This document shows positions 1-8,423 of a stretch of DNA of 64,000 bases, in pieces. Both the position numbers and the translations under genes were made by a program. How positions within the stretch are numbered: the first letter of the stretch is position 1; every line of letters starts with the position of its first letter. The notes under the pieces are model-generated. The model made no database searches, was not told where the DNA came from, and saw nothing but the letters and a program-made list of their open reading frames with translations. Source of the stretch: Pandoraea pneumonica (GTDB lineage Bacteria > Pseudomonadota > Gammaproteobacteria > Burkholderiales > Burkholderiaceae); assembly GCF_902459645.1 (NCBI RefSeq), contig NZ_CABPSK010000002.1, positions 124,001 through 188,000 on the forward strand, written 5' to 3'.

Positions 1-931
1 GCCCACGGGCAGCACCACCACGCCGAACCGTTTGCCGAACCCGCTACACCGCGCTGGACTGCTGGCGGTGCGTGTCGGCTATCTGCTTAGCCCGATGAAC
101 AGCTATCTGCGTCGCGACGGTACACAACCGATGACCGGCAAGCTCGATATGCGTGAAAACGACATCGCCAACGTCAAAGAAATCATCGGTGCAAAGCAAG
201 GGCTCAAGCTGACCGGCGCGATCGAAGCGACATCCACGATTGCGGCGAAAGACAACATCACGTCCGGGAAGAACTTGATCGCGTACGGCAAATCTCCGCC
301 GGACGGCATGTCGAGGGATGGCGTCGAGACAAAAGATGGCGTAATCGCAGCCGCTAAGGGCGTTTGGTCGTACGCGGACGTGAACGTCAAAAATGGCGGC
401 AGCGTGCGGGTGGGTGACGACCCGCTACGACAGACGGAGCTCAATCCAAGCACGCTGACTTTGGGCGAGCCGATCAATCCTTCGCAAGCTTGCCGGGTCA
501 ATGGGCAAATCGGGCGGGACGCGGGCGGGACGTTTTATGCGTGCCAACACGGCTCGTGGCGCACGCTCAAGGGCGACACGGGGTCGGACGGTGCCCGGGG
601 CCAATCTGGCGATAAAGGCGATCAAGGCCCAGCGGGTGCGCCGGGCCAAGTCAAGTTCGCCTTGACGCAATACAAGCTGTACAACTGCACGGCGGCGAGT
701 GTGAGAACGCAACCTCACCACTACTGCACCCTGCATTCGTCGACCACATCGCCGTGCTACACGGCCTTTAGGGAGCCACGCATTGTTTTGGAGGAAGAAG
801 TGCGTGCGGGCCAGAAGTCGTCCAAAGACCCCGGTGACTGGTCAGCGGTGCTGACTTGGTCCAGCAAAGTCAATTACGTGCTGACGAGCTACCTCTTTCA
901 CTCAGACGTACTGTGTTACGACTTCGAATAA
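1..931 (+). CDS. PilV-like type IVb pilus tip adhesin, 3' part
   Basis: The reading frame is open from the left edge (first full codon at base 2), so the gene starts outside the window; a TTG at 32 is probably internal. The visible ~309 residues contain 'DGTQPMTGKLDM', resembling the repeat-like stretch of shufflon-type PilV proteins. They also contain the paired-cysteine motif CRVNGQIGRDAGG...CQHGSWRTL, which in PilV marks the end of the constant region. Directly after it come nine consecutive Gly-X-Y triplets (GDT GSD GAR ... GQV), a collagen-like run, followed by a Cys-containing C-terminal domain of about 90 residues that I do not recognise. PilV proteins sit at the tip of thin type IVb pili and decide recipient or surface specificity. 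No shufflon recombinase or repeat sites are visible. The family call rests on motif memory; the unusual variable tail is seen directly. Confidence 0.6.
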   Translation, partial: PTGSTTTPNRLPNPLHRAGLLAVRVGYLLSPMNSYLRRDGTQPMTGKLDMRENDIANVKEIIGAKQGLKLTGAIEATSTIAAKDNITSGKNLIAYGKSPPDGMSRDGVETKDGVIAAAKGVWSYADVNVKNGGSVRVGDDPLRQTELNPSTLTLGEPINPSQACRVNGQIGRDAGGTFYACQHGSWRTLKGDTGSDGARGQSGDKGDQGPAGAPGQVKFALTQYKLYNCTAASVRTQPHHYCTLHSSTTSPCYTAFREPRIVLEEEVRAGQKSSKDPGDWSAVLTWSSKVNYVLTSYLFHSDVLCYDFE

Positions 932-944
932 GTCCCACCCCTAA

Positions 945-976
945 GGTGCAACCCCAATATTGACTCGGGTTGCACC
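945..976 (+). terminator. Inverted repeat after the PilV-like gene
   Basis: A perfect 10-bp inverted repeat, GGTGCAACCC at 945-954 and GGGTTGCACC at 967-976, encloses a 12-base loop 13 bases after the stop codon. There is no clear T-tract, so it is a hairpin with probable rather than certain terminator function. Confidence 0.5.
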
Positions 977-1053
977 CGCCTGAAAACCCGGTTACGATGC
1001 CGCCATTCACCCCTCTATGGGTGTCACGTTTTCGCGTCATCAGGTAACCCTCC

Positions 1054-4000
1054 ATGGCTAACACCACTCTCGGCGTCAAGGTCGACGACGTCCTGCGCAC
1101 CCGGCTCAAAACGGCCGCCCAGCAAATCGAGCGCACCCCGCACTGGCTCATCAAACAGGCGATCTTCGCTTATCTGGAGCGCATCGAGAGCGGCACCCTG
1201 CCCCCCGAACTCAACGGCGCAACCCACGCCGCTACGGAAGTCATCGACGGCCTGAACGGCGACGACACCGCCGCGCACCCGTTCCTCGAATTCGCCCAGA
1301 ACGTGCAACCCCAGTCGGTACTGCGCGCCGCCATCACCGCCGCCTACCGCCGCCCAGAGCCAGAATGCGTGCCCGTGCTGATCGGTCAGGCCAAGCTGGC
1401 CCCGGCCACCGCCACGTCGGCCTCCGCCCTCGCCCGTAAGCTCGTCGTCGCCCTGCGCGGCAAGAGCACCGGCGGCGGCGTCGAAGGCCTGATTCACGAA
1501 TTCTCGCTGTCCAGCCAAGAGGGCGTCGCCCTGATGTGTCTGGCCGAAGCCCTGCTGCGTATTCCCGACAAGGCCACGCGCGACGCGCTCATCCGCGACA
1601 AGATCAGCAAGGGCGACTGGCACGCCCACATGGGCAACTCGCCGTCGATGTTCGTCAACGCCGCCACCTGGGGCCTGATGATCACCGGCAAGCTCGTCAC
1701 CACCACCAGCGAAGCCGGTCTCACCAAGGCGCTCACCCGCCTGATCGGCCGTGGCGGCGAACCCCTCATCCGCAAGGGCGTGGACATGGCCATGCGCCTG
1801 ATGGGCGAACAGTTCGTGACAGGCGAAACCATCTCCGAAGCGCTCGCCAACAGCCGTAAGTACGAAGCCCAAGGCTTCCGCTACTCGTACGACATGCTCG
1901 GCGAAGCCGCCACCACCGAAGAAGACGCCCAGCGCTACTACGCCAGCTACGAGCAGGCGATCCATGCGATCGGCAAAGCCTCGGCCGGGCGCGGCATCTA
2001 CGAAGGCCCGGGCATCTCGATCAAGCTCTCGGCCCTGCACCCGCGCTACTCGCGCAGCCAGCACGAGCGCACCGTCACCGAACTGCTGCCGCGCGTGAAG
2101 TCGCTTGCGCTGCTGGCCCGTCACTACGACATCGGCCTGAATATCGACGCCGAAGAAGCCGACCGCCTCGAAATCTCGCTCGATCTGCTCGAAGCGCTGT
2201 GCTTCGACCCGGACCTCGCCGGTTGGAACGGCATCGGCTTCGTGGTGCAGGCGTACCAAAAGCGCTGCCCGTTCGTGATCGACTTCATCATCGATCTGGC
2301 CCGCCGCAGCCGTCACCGCATCATGGTGCGTCTGGTCAAGGGCGCTTACTGGGATACGGAAATCAAGCGCGCGCAGGTCGACGGCCTCGAAGGCTACCCG
2401 GTCTACACCCGCAAGATTTACACCGACGTGTCGTACATGGCCTGCGCGAAGAAGCTGCTGGCCGTGCCGGACGCGATCTACCCGCAATTCGCCACGCACA
2501 ACGCCCACACACTCTCCGCGATCTACCATCTGGCCGGTAACAACTACTACCCGGGTCAGTACGAGTTCCAGTGCCTGCACGGCATGGGTGAGCCGCTGTA
2601 CGAAGAAGTCGTCGGCCCGATTGCCGCAGGCAAGCTCGCCCGCCCGTGCCGCGTCTACGCGCCGGTCGGCACGCACGAAACGCTGCTCGCCTATCTGGTG
2701 CGCCGCCTGCTGGAAAACGGCGCGAACACGTCGTTCGTGAACCGTATTGCCGATGAAACCATCAGCGTCGATGAACTGATCGCCGACCCGATTCTCGAAG
2801 CCGAGAAGGTGCAACCGCTCGGCGCGCCGCACGCCAAGATTCCGCTGCCGCGTGATCTGTACGGCACGTCGCGCGCCAACTCGTCGGGCTTCGACCTCTC
2901 GAACGAACATCGCCTCGCGTCGCTGTCGTCGGCACTGCTCGCTAGCGCAGGCACGCCGTGGCGCGCCGCCCCGATGCTGGCCGACGGCGAGCGCGTGGAA
3001 GGCACGCCGCGCTTCGTGCGCAACCCGGCCGATCTGCGCGACACCGTCGGGCAAGTGATTGAAGCGACCTCGCAAGATGTCGATGCCGCCCTCGCCCACG
3101 CCGTCGCCGCCGCCCCGATCTGGCAAGCCACGCCGGTCGAAGAACGCGCCGACTGCCTGATGCGCGCCGCCGACCTGCTCGAAGCCCATATGCCCACGCT
3201 CATGGGCCTGTGCGTGCGCGAAGCCGGTAAGTCGCTGCCGAACGCTGTCGCCGAAGTGCGCGAAGCCGTCGACTTCCTGCGCTATTACGCCGCGCAAATC
3301 CGTCAGGGCTTCTCGAACGATACGCACCGCCCGCTGGGCCCCGTGCTGTGTATCAGCCCGTGGAACTTCCCGCTCGCGATTTTCGTGGGTCAAGTGGCCG
3401 CAGCCCTGGCTGCCGGTAACCCGGTGATCGCCAAGCCCGCCGAGCAAACGCCGCTCATCGCTGCCGAAGCCGTGCGGTTGATGCACGCGGCTGGCATCCC
3501 CGCCGGTGCGTTGCAATTGCTGCCGGGCACGGGTGAGACGGTTGGCGCAGCGCTGGTTGCCGACGCCCGCACCAAGGCCGTGATGTTCACCGGTTCGACC
3601 GAAGTGGCACGCATCATCGCACGCACGCTGGCCGACCGCCTTGACGCCAACGGCCGTCCGATTCCGCTGATTGCCGAAACCGGCGGTCAGAACGCGATGA
3701 TCGTCGACTCGTCGGCCCTGCCGGAACAAGTCGTGTACGACGTGCTCGCCTCGGCCTTCGATTCGGCCGGTCAGCGTTGCTCGGCGCTGCGCGTGCTGTG
3801 CTTGCAAGACGACATCGCCGACAAGACGCTGCACATGCTCAAGGGCGCAATGCAGGAACTCGCCATCGGCAATCCGGACCGTCTGTCGATCGACGTCGGC
3901 CCGGTGATCGATGCCGAAGCGCAAGCCGGTATCAGCCGTCACATCGAACAAATGCGCGCCAAGGGCTTCCCGGTCGAACAACTGCCGCTGCCGGACGCCG

Positions 4001-4980
4001 CGCGCCATGGCACGTTCGTGCCGCCGACGCTCATCGAACTGAACGACCTCAAGTCGCTGCAACGCGAAGTGTTCGGGCCGGTGCTGCACGTCATCCGCTT
4101 CAAGCGCGCGCAACTCGACAAGCTGCTCGACCAGATCAACGGCACCGGCTACGGCCTGACGTTCGGCGTGCATACGCGTATCGACGAAACGATCGCCTAT
4201 GTGACCGAGCGCGCCCATGTCGGCAACGTCTACGTGAACCGGAACGTGATCGGCGCCGTGGTCGGTGTGCAGCCGTTCGGCGGTGAAGGTTTGTCTGGGA
4301 CGGGTCCGAAAGCGGGCGGTCCGATGTATCTGCCGCGCCTGCTGGCGACGCGCCCGGCCGCACTGGCACCGGAGCTCAATCGCAACGAAGCTGCGCTCTC
4401 GCCGCTGGTGAGCTATCGCGACTGGCTGCATCAAGCCGGTCAGAACTTCAGCGACAGCGCCGCCGCCATCGATCGCGTCGACCGCTATTTGGCAACGTCG
4501 GCACTCGATGCCACGGCTGTGCTGCCGGGCCCGACCGGCGAGCGCAACACCTACGGTCTGGAACCGCGCGGCCCGGTGCTGTGCGTGGCCGCGACGCCGC
4601 TGGGTGCCCGCACGCAACTGGCTGCCGTCCTCGCCACGGGCAACACTGCCGTGTTTGCCGATAGCGCCGTAGCACGTGAGCTCGTGAGCGCCTTGCCTGC
4701 ATCGCTCAAGGGCCGCGCATCGGTGCTGGCCGCAGGGGCTGACGCTGCTGCCGAGCCGTCGCTCGCCGCCGTGCTGTTTGAGGGCGACAGCGACGAACTG
4801 CGCGCATTGAACCGTCGCATCGCCACGCGTAACGGCCCGATCTTGTCGATGCAAGGTCTGGCGCCCGAAGCCCTGGCCGCTGGCGACGACTACTCGCTGG
4901 AGCGCCTGCTCTGCGAGCGTTCGGTGTCGGTGAATACGGCTGCTGCTGGCGGTAACGCCAACCTGATGACCATCGGCTAA
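1054..4980 (+). CDS. putA: Trifunctional PutA: proline utilisation repressor, proline dehydrogenase and P5C dehydrogenase
   Basis: Oxidises proline to glutamate in two steps: FAD-dependent proline dehydrogenase, then NAD-dependent delta-1-pyrroline-5-carboxylate dehydrogenase. At 1308 aa it matches the long trifunctional class. Residues 1-48 form a ribbon-helix-helix DNA-binding domain (TTLGVKVDDVLRTRLK...WLIKQAIFAYLE). The dehydrogenase barrel shows GISIKLSALHPRYS near 319 and RLVKGAYWDTEIK near 426. The aldehyde dehydrogenase half shows PWNFPLAIFVGQ near 769, catalytic-loop ETGGQN with Glu875, and SAGQRCSALR with nucleophile Cys909. A conserved C-terminal domain follows. An AGGTAA-like ribosome site precedes the ATG. 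putP lies directly downstream on the same strand; in known systems the DNA-binding domain represses both genes when proline is scarce, so operators are expected around 981-1053 and 5050-5291. Confidence 0.97.
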   Translation: MANTTLGVKVDDVLRTRLKTAAQQIERTPHWLIKQAIFAYLERIESGTLPPELNGATHAATEVIDGLNGDDTAAHPFLEFAQNVQPQSVLRAAITAAYRRPEPECVPVLIGQAKLAPATATSASALARKLVVALRGKSTGGGVEGLIHEFSLSSQEGVALMCLAEALLRIPDKATRDALIRDKISKGDWHAHMGNSPSMFVNAATWGLMITGKLVTTTSEAGLTKALTRLIGRGGEPLIRKGVDMAMRLMGEQFVTGETISEALANSRKYEAQGFRYSYDMLGEAATTEEDAQRYYASYEQAIHAIGKASAGRGIYEGPGISIKLSALHPRYSRSQHERTVTELLPRVKSLALLARHYDIGLNIDAEEADRLEISLDLLEALCFDPDLAGWNGIGFVVQAYQKRCPFVIDFIIDLARRSRHRIMVRLVKGAYWDTEIKRAQVDGLEGYPVYTRKIYTDVSYMACAKKLLAVPDAIYPQFATHNAHTLSAIYHLAGNNYYPGQYEFQCLHGMGEPLYEEVVGPIAAGKLARPCRVYAPVGTHETLLAYLVRRLLENGANTSFVNRIADETISVDELIADPILEAEKVQPLGAPHAKIPLPRDLYGTSRANSSGFDLSNEHRLASLSSALLASAGTPWRAAPMLADGERVEGTPRFVRNPADLRDTVGQVIEATSQDVDAALAHAVAAAPIWQATPVEERADCLMRAADLLEAHMPTLMGLCVREAGKSLPNAVAEVREAVDFLRYYAAQIRQGFSNDTHRPLGPVLCISPWNFPLAIFVGQVAAALAAGNPVIAKPAEQTPLIAAEAVRLMHAAGIPAGALQLLPGTGETVGAALVADARTKAVMFTGSTEVARIIARTLADRLDANGRPIPLIAETGGQNAMIVDSSALPEQVVYDVLASAFDSAGQRCSALRVLCLQDDIADKTLHMLKGAMQELAIGNPDRLSIDVGPVIDAEAQAGISRHIEQMRAKGFPVEQLPLPDAARHGTFVPPTLIELNDLKSLQREVFGPVLHVIRFKRAQLDKLLDQINGTGYGLTFGVHTRIDETIAYVTERAHVGNVYVNRNVIGAVVGVQPFGGEGLSGTGPKAGGPMYLPRLLATRPAALAPELNRNEAALSPLVSYRDWLHQAGQNFSDSAAAIDRVDRYLATSALDATAVLPGPTGERNTYGLEPRGPVLCVAATPLGARTQLAAVLATGNTAVFADSAVARELVSALPASLKGRASVLAAGADAAAEPSLAAVLFEGDSDELRALNRRIATRNGPILSMQGLAPEALAAGDDYSLERLLCERSVSVNTAAAGGNANLMTIG

Positions 4981-5004
4981 GCACTCGCCAAGCCGCTGCG
5001 TCCT

Positions 5005-5049
5005 GCGCCCCGTACGTGCCCGCTTTGGGCAGGTACGGGGCGCACTGCT
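5005..5049 (+). terminator. putA intrinsic terminator
   Basis: GC-rich stem with arms starting GCGCCCCGTAC (5005) and ending GTACGGGGCGC (5043), a short loop, then ACTGCTTTT. It lies 25 bases after the putA stop. The rest of the 311-base putA-putP gap (5050-5291) holds no gene; it must contain the putP promoter, but I cannot point to convincing -35/-10 boxes. Confidence 0.75.
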
Positions 5050-5291
5050 TTTCACTCCCCTCCTCCGCACCCTGCGCCCCTACGTACCTGGCGTAGACGC
5101 GCCAGTCGCACGCATTCGCGGTATCTTCGCGCCCACCCCCGACATCCGACACACGTCACCGTCTTTGTGCGGTCAACCCATGCCAGCGACACGTATCGCT
5201 GGCCGCAGCCGTCGCTGCTGCGCGTCGAAGCGTCTTTTGTCATGCCGGGAGATGTCTCCGTACGCGCAGCGGCGCCGGTCATGGAGGCAAC

Positions 5292-6935
5292 ATGCCCCTC
5301 TGGAACCCAACGGCGGTGACTTTCACCGTCTATTTATTGCTGATGCTCGGCATCGGCTGGCTTGGTTATCGCGCGACACATAACCTCTCCGATTACATCC
5401 TTGGCGGACGCCGCCTCGGCAGCTTCGTCACCGCGCTCTCGGCGGGTGCCTCCGACATGAGCGGCTGGCTGCTGCTCGGCCTGCCCGGGGCCATTTATGC
5501 CGGTGGCCTGTCTGGGGTGTGGATCGCCATAGGCCTGGCGCTCGGCGCATGGGCCAACTGGCGGCTTGTCGCCGCACGCCTGCGCGTGCACACCGAGCAG
5601 TGCGGCAACGCGCTCACGCTGCCCGAGTACCTCACGCAACGCTTCGGCGACGGCAGCCACCTGCTGCGCATCGTCACGGCGCTGGTGATTCTCATCTTCT
5701 TCACGCTGTATTGCGCGTCGGGTGTCGTCGCGGGCGCACGTCTGTTCGAAACGATGTTCGGACTCGAGTACCGCACGGCGCTTTGGATCGGCGCGCTCGC
5801 CACCATCGCCTATGTGTTCATCGGCGGCTTTCTCGCCGTCAGTTGGACCGACACCGTGCAGGCCTCGCTGATGTTTGCAGCGCTGGTCGTCACGCCCATC
5901 GCCGTCATTGCGCTCGACGGCAGCCCGGCGGCGGCCGTGGCGGCGGTCACCGCCGTGCATCCCACCCATACCGACTGGTTCGGCGACCTCGCACCGCTTG
6001 GCGTGATCTCAATGCTCGCGTGGGGGCTCGGCTACTTCGGCCAGCCGCATATCCTCGTGCGCTTCATGGCGGCGCGCTCCGCCTCCGCGATTCCGAAAGC
6101 GCGGCGCATTTGCATGACGTGGATGGTGTTGTGCCTCATCGGTGCCGTGGCGGTCGGCTTCTTCGGTCTGGCCTTCTTCAGCGCCCGGCCGGATCTGGGC
6201 GCAGGCGTCGCCGCTAACCCGGAAACCATCTTTATTGCGCTGACCACGCAACTCTTTGCGCCGTGGCTCGCCGGTATTCTGCTCGCGGCCATTCTGGCGG
6301 CGGTGATGAGCACGTTGTCGTGCCAATTGCTCGTGTGCGCGAGTGCGCTGACGGAAGACCTTTACAAGACCTTCGCGCGCGGGCAAGTCAGCCAGCGCCG
6401 TCTGGTCTGGATTGGCCGGGCGATGGTGCTGGCCGTGGCCACGGTAGCGGTGCTGCTTGCGCTCGACCCGAGCAGCCGCGTGCTGGGCATGGTGAGCTAC
6501 GCGTGGGCGGGCTTCGGGGCGGCGTTCGGCCCGCTGGTGCTCGCCACCCTGCTTTGGCCACGCGTGACCCGTAACGGCGCGCTGGCGGGCATTGTGGTTG
6601 GCGCGGCAACGGTGCTGATCTGGAAGCAATTCGGCTGGTTCGATCTGTATGAAATCCTGCCGGGCTTCGTGCTGGGCGGTCTGGCGCTGGTCGTCGTGAG
6701 CCGCTTCGACCGGGCACCGTCGCACGAGGTGATGGCCCGCTACGACGCGGCCGAGCGCCGTTTGCGAGCGATTCAACTGGGTGGCGACCCATCGAATAGC
6801 CAAGCGGACAGCCCAGCGGACGATGGAGCGGATTTTGGTAGCGGCGTCGGCACCGCGCGCGGCAACCTAGGCGGCAGTTTGGGCAGTGAAACCGGCCGCG
6901 CCGCCGACACCCCGACGGCGCAACCAACGCCATAA
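5292..6935 (+). CDS. putP: Sodium/proline symporter PutP
   Basis: Inner-membrane Na+-coupled proline importer of the sodium/solute symporter (SSS) family, supplying PutA. The 547-residue protein has about 13 hydrophobic segments. Near the N terminus it carries the family signature SDYILGGRRLGSFVTALSAGASDMSGWLLLGLPG (about residues 33-66), which includes Na+/proline-binding residues. A GGAGG site at 5284-5288 precedes the ATG. The last ~70 residues are a polar Gly/Ala/Ser/Asp-rich tail (from about residue 478) without membrane segments, longer than in the E. coli protein (502 aa). Its position directly after putA supports proline rather than another SSS substrate. Confidence 0.95.
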   Translation: MPLWNPTAVTFTVYLLLMLGIGWLGYRATHNLSDYILGGRRLGSFVTALSAGASDMSGWLLLGLPGAIYAGGLSGVWIAIGLALGAWANWRLVAARLRVHTEQCGNALTLPEYLTQRFGDGSHLLRIVTALVILIFFTLYCASGVVAGARLFETMFGLEYRTALWIGALATIAYVFIGGFLAVSWTDTVQASLMFAALVVTPIAVIALDGSPAAAVAAVTAVHPTHTDWFGDLAPLGVISMLAWGLGYFGQPHILVRFMAARSASAIPKARRICMTWMVLCLIGAVAVGFFGLAFFSARPDLGAGVAANPETIFIALTTQLFAPWLAGILLAAILAAVMSTLSCQLLVCASALTEDLYKTFARGQVSQRRLVWIGRAMVLAVATVAVLLALDPSSRVLGMVSYAWAGFGAAFGPLVLATLLWPRVTRNGALAGIVVGAATVLIWKQFGWFDLYEILPGFVLGGLALVVVSRFDRAPSHEVMARYDAAERRLRAIQLGGDPSNSQADSPADDGADFGSGVGTARGNLGGSLGSETGRAADTPTAQPTP

Positions 6936-7145
6936 GCAGGTAGCACCTTCTATCGGAATATGTCCCTCTTGACCGGCGCGCGCAGCCATCCAATACTGCC
7001 GCGTCGGACGCATTGTGCGTTTGATAAAGATTGAATGCCATCCCACCGCCAACCGGCACGTGGCAGACGGCATCCCAAGACAGGCGGGCCGCGGCGATCC
7101 CGCAGGCCTGCCACTCAACGACATACACATGCAAGGAGAGGGTTG

Positions 7146-8291
7146 ATGCAATCGAAGCTTACGCTCAGCGCATTCGCGGTCGCAGGTCTGATCGCGTTCG
7201 GCGGCGCGGCAAACGCGCAACAAGCGCAAGAAGTGAAGCTGGGTTTTGCTGCACCGCTCACGGGCGCTCAGGCGCACTACGGCAAGGACATGCAAAACGG
7301 CATCCAGCTCGCCATTGACGAGTACAACGCCACCAAGCCGACCATCGAAGGCAAGCCGGTGAAGTTCGTGTTGCAAGCCGAAGACGACCAGGCCGACCCG
7401 CGTCAGGGTTCGTTGGTAGCCCAGAAGCTGGTCGACTCGAGCATTAAGGGCATGCTCGGCCACTTCAATTCGGGCACGACGATCCCCGCCTCCAGCATCT
7501 ACGCACAGGCCGGCATCCCCGAAATCGCCATGGCCACGGCACCGGAGTACACCAAGCAAGGCTTCAAGACGACGTTCCGCATGATGACGTCCGATATCCA
7601 GCAGGGTTCGGTCGTGGGTAACTTCGCCGTCAAGAAGCTGGGCTTCAAGAACATCGCCATCGTCGACGACCGTACCGCTTACGGTCAGGGCCTCGCTGCC
7701 GAGTTCAAGAAGGCCGCGCAGGCCGCCGGCGGCAAGATCGTGCGCGAAGAGTCGACCACCGATAAGGCCGTCGACTTCACCGCCATCCTGACCAACATCA
7801 AGCGCTCCAACCCGGATGTCGTCTTCTACGGCGGCGCCGACGCGCAAGCTGGCCCGCTGGCCAAGCAGATGCGCCAACTGGGCATCAAGTCGACGCTGAT
7901 GGCCGGTGAAATGGTCAAGTCGGACGCCTTCCTGAAGCTCGCCGGCGACGCTGCCAACGGCTCGGTGGTATCGCTCGCCGGTCTGCCGCTCGACAAGATG
8001 CCGGGCGGTGCCGCTTACGAGTCGCGCTACAAGACCAAGTTCGGCTCGGCCCCGGAAACGTACTCGCCGTATGCGTACGACGGTGCTATGGCCATGATGT
8101 CGGCCATGAAGAAAGCCAACTCGACCGATCCGGCCAAGTACCTGCCGGTGCTCGCCAAGACCAGCATGCCCGGCGTGACCACGCGTGAGCTGGCCTACGA
8201 CAGCGTCGGCGACCTGAAAAACGGCTCCATCACCGTCTATAAGGTGGTCGACGGCAAGTGGACCGTGCTGGAAACCGTTGGCGGTAAGTAA
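7146..8291 (+). CDS. Branched-chain amino-acid ABC transporter periplasmic binding protein (LivJ/LivK type)
   Basis: A 381-residue Leu/Ile/Val-binding-protein-like receptor. The N terminus MQSKLTLSAFAVAGLIAFGGAANAQ is a signal peptide with an AxA-type cleavage site, followed by EVKLGFAAPLTGAQAHYGKDMQNGIQLA, the start of a type I periplasmic binding fold. The start at 7146 is chosen because AGGAGAG lies at 7134-7140; longer in-frame upstream starts would swallow this site. No permease or ATPase genes follow: the next gene is convergent and a strong terminator ends the unit. The receptor is therefore an orphan that probably feeds a liv transporter encoded elsewhere. The exact ligand (Leu, Ile, Val, Ala or another amino acid) cannot be read from the sequence. 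Confidence 0.92.
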   Translation: MQSKLTLSAFAVAGLIAFGGAANAQQAQEVKLGFAAPLTGAQAHYGKDMQNGIQLAIDEYNATKPTIEGKPVKFVLQAEDDQADPRQGSLVAQKLVDSSIKGMLGHFNSGTTIPASSIYAQAGIPEIAMATAPEYTKQGFKTTFRMMTSDIQQGSVVGNFAVKKLGFKNIAIVDDRTAYGQGLAAEFKKAAQAAGGKIVREESTTDKAVDFTAILTNIKRSNPDVVFYGGADAQAGPLAKQMRQLGIKSTLMAGEMVKSDAFLKLAGDAANGSVVSLAGLPLDKMPGGAAYESRYKTKFGSAPETYSPYAYDGAMAMMSAMKKANSTDPAKYLPVLAKTSMPGVTTRELAYDSVGDLKNGSITVYKVVDGKWTVLETVGGK

Positions 8292-8332
8292 GCAAGTCTC
8301 GACGGATCTGTGCAAGATCCGATGACGAACGC

Positions 8333-8371
8333 AAAAGGGCTGGCGAATGATTCGCCAGCCCTTTTGTTTTT
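8333..8371. terminator. Bidirectional intrinsic terminator
   Basis: Perfect stem AAAAGGGCTGGCGAA / TTCGCCAGCCCTTTT with a 3-base loop and a T-rich tail on the plus strand. The A-rich left flank gives a T-tract on the minus strand. It separates the convergent binding-protein gene (ends 8291) and the AGCS symporter gene (ends 8424). Confidence 0.92.
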
Positions 8372-8423
8372 GCACGCGACGTGACGCGTCAGGCGTTACG
8401 TCGCAGGCTTAGGTCGTGCAACG

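Noticed and set aside
1024-5070. Very long open frame antisense to putA (over 1300 codons)
   Set aside because: Product is Arg/His/Gln/Gly-rich without domains, as expected opposite a GC-rich gene; putA motifs on the other strand are complete.
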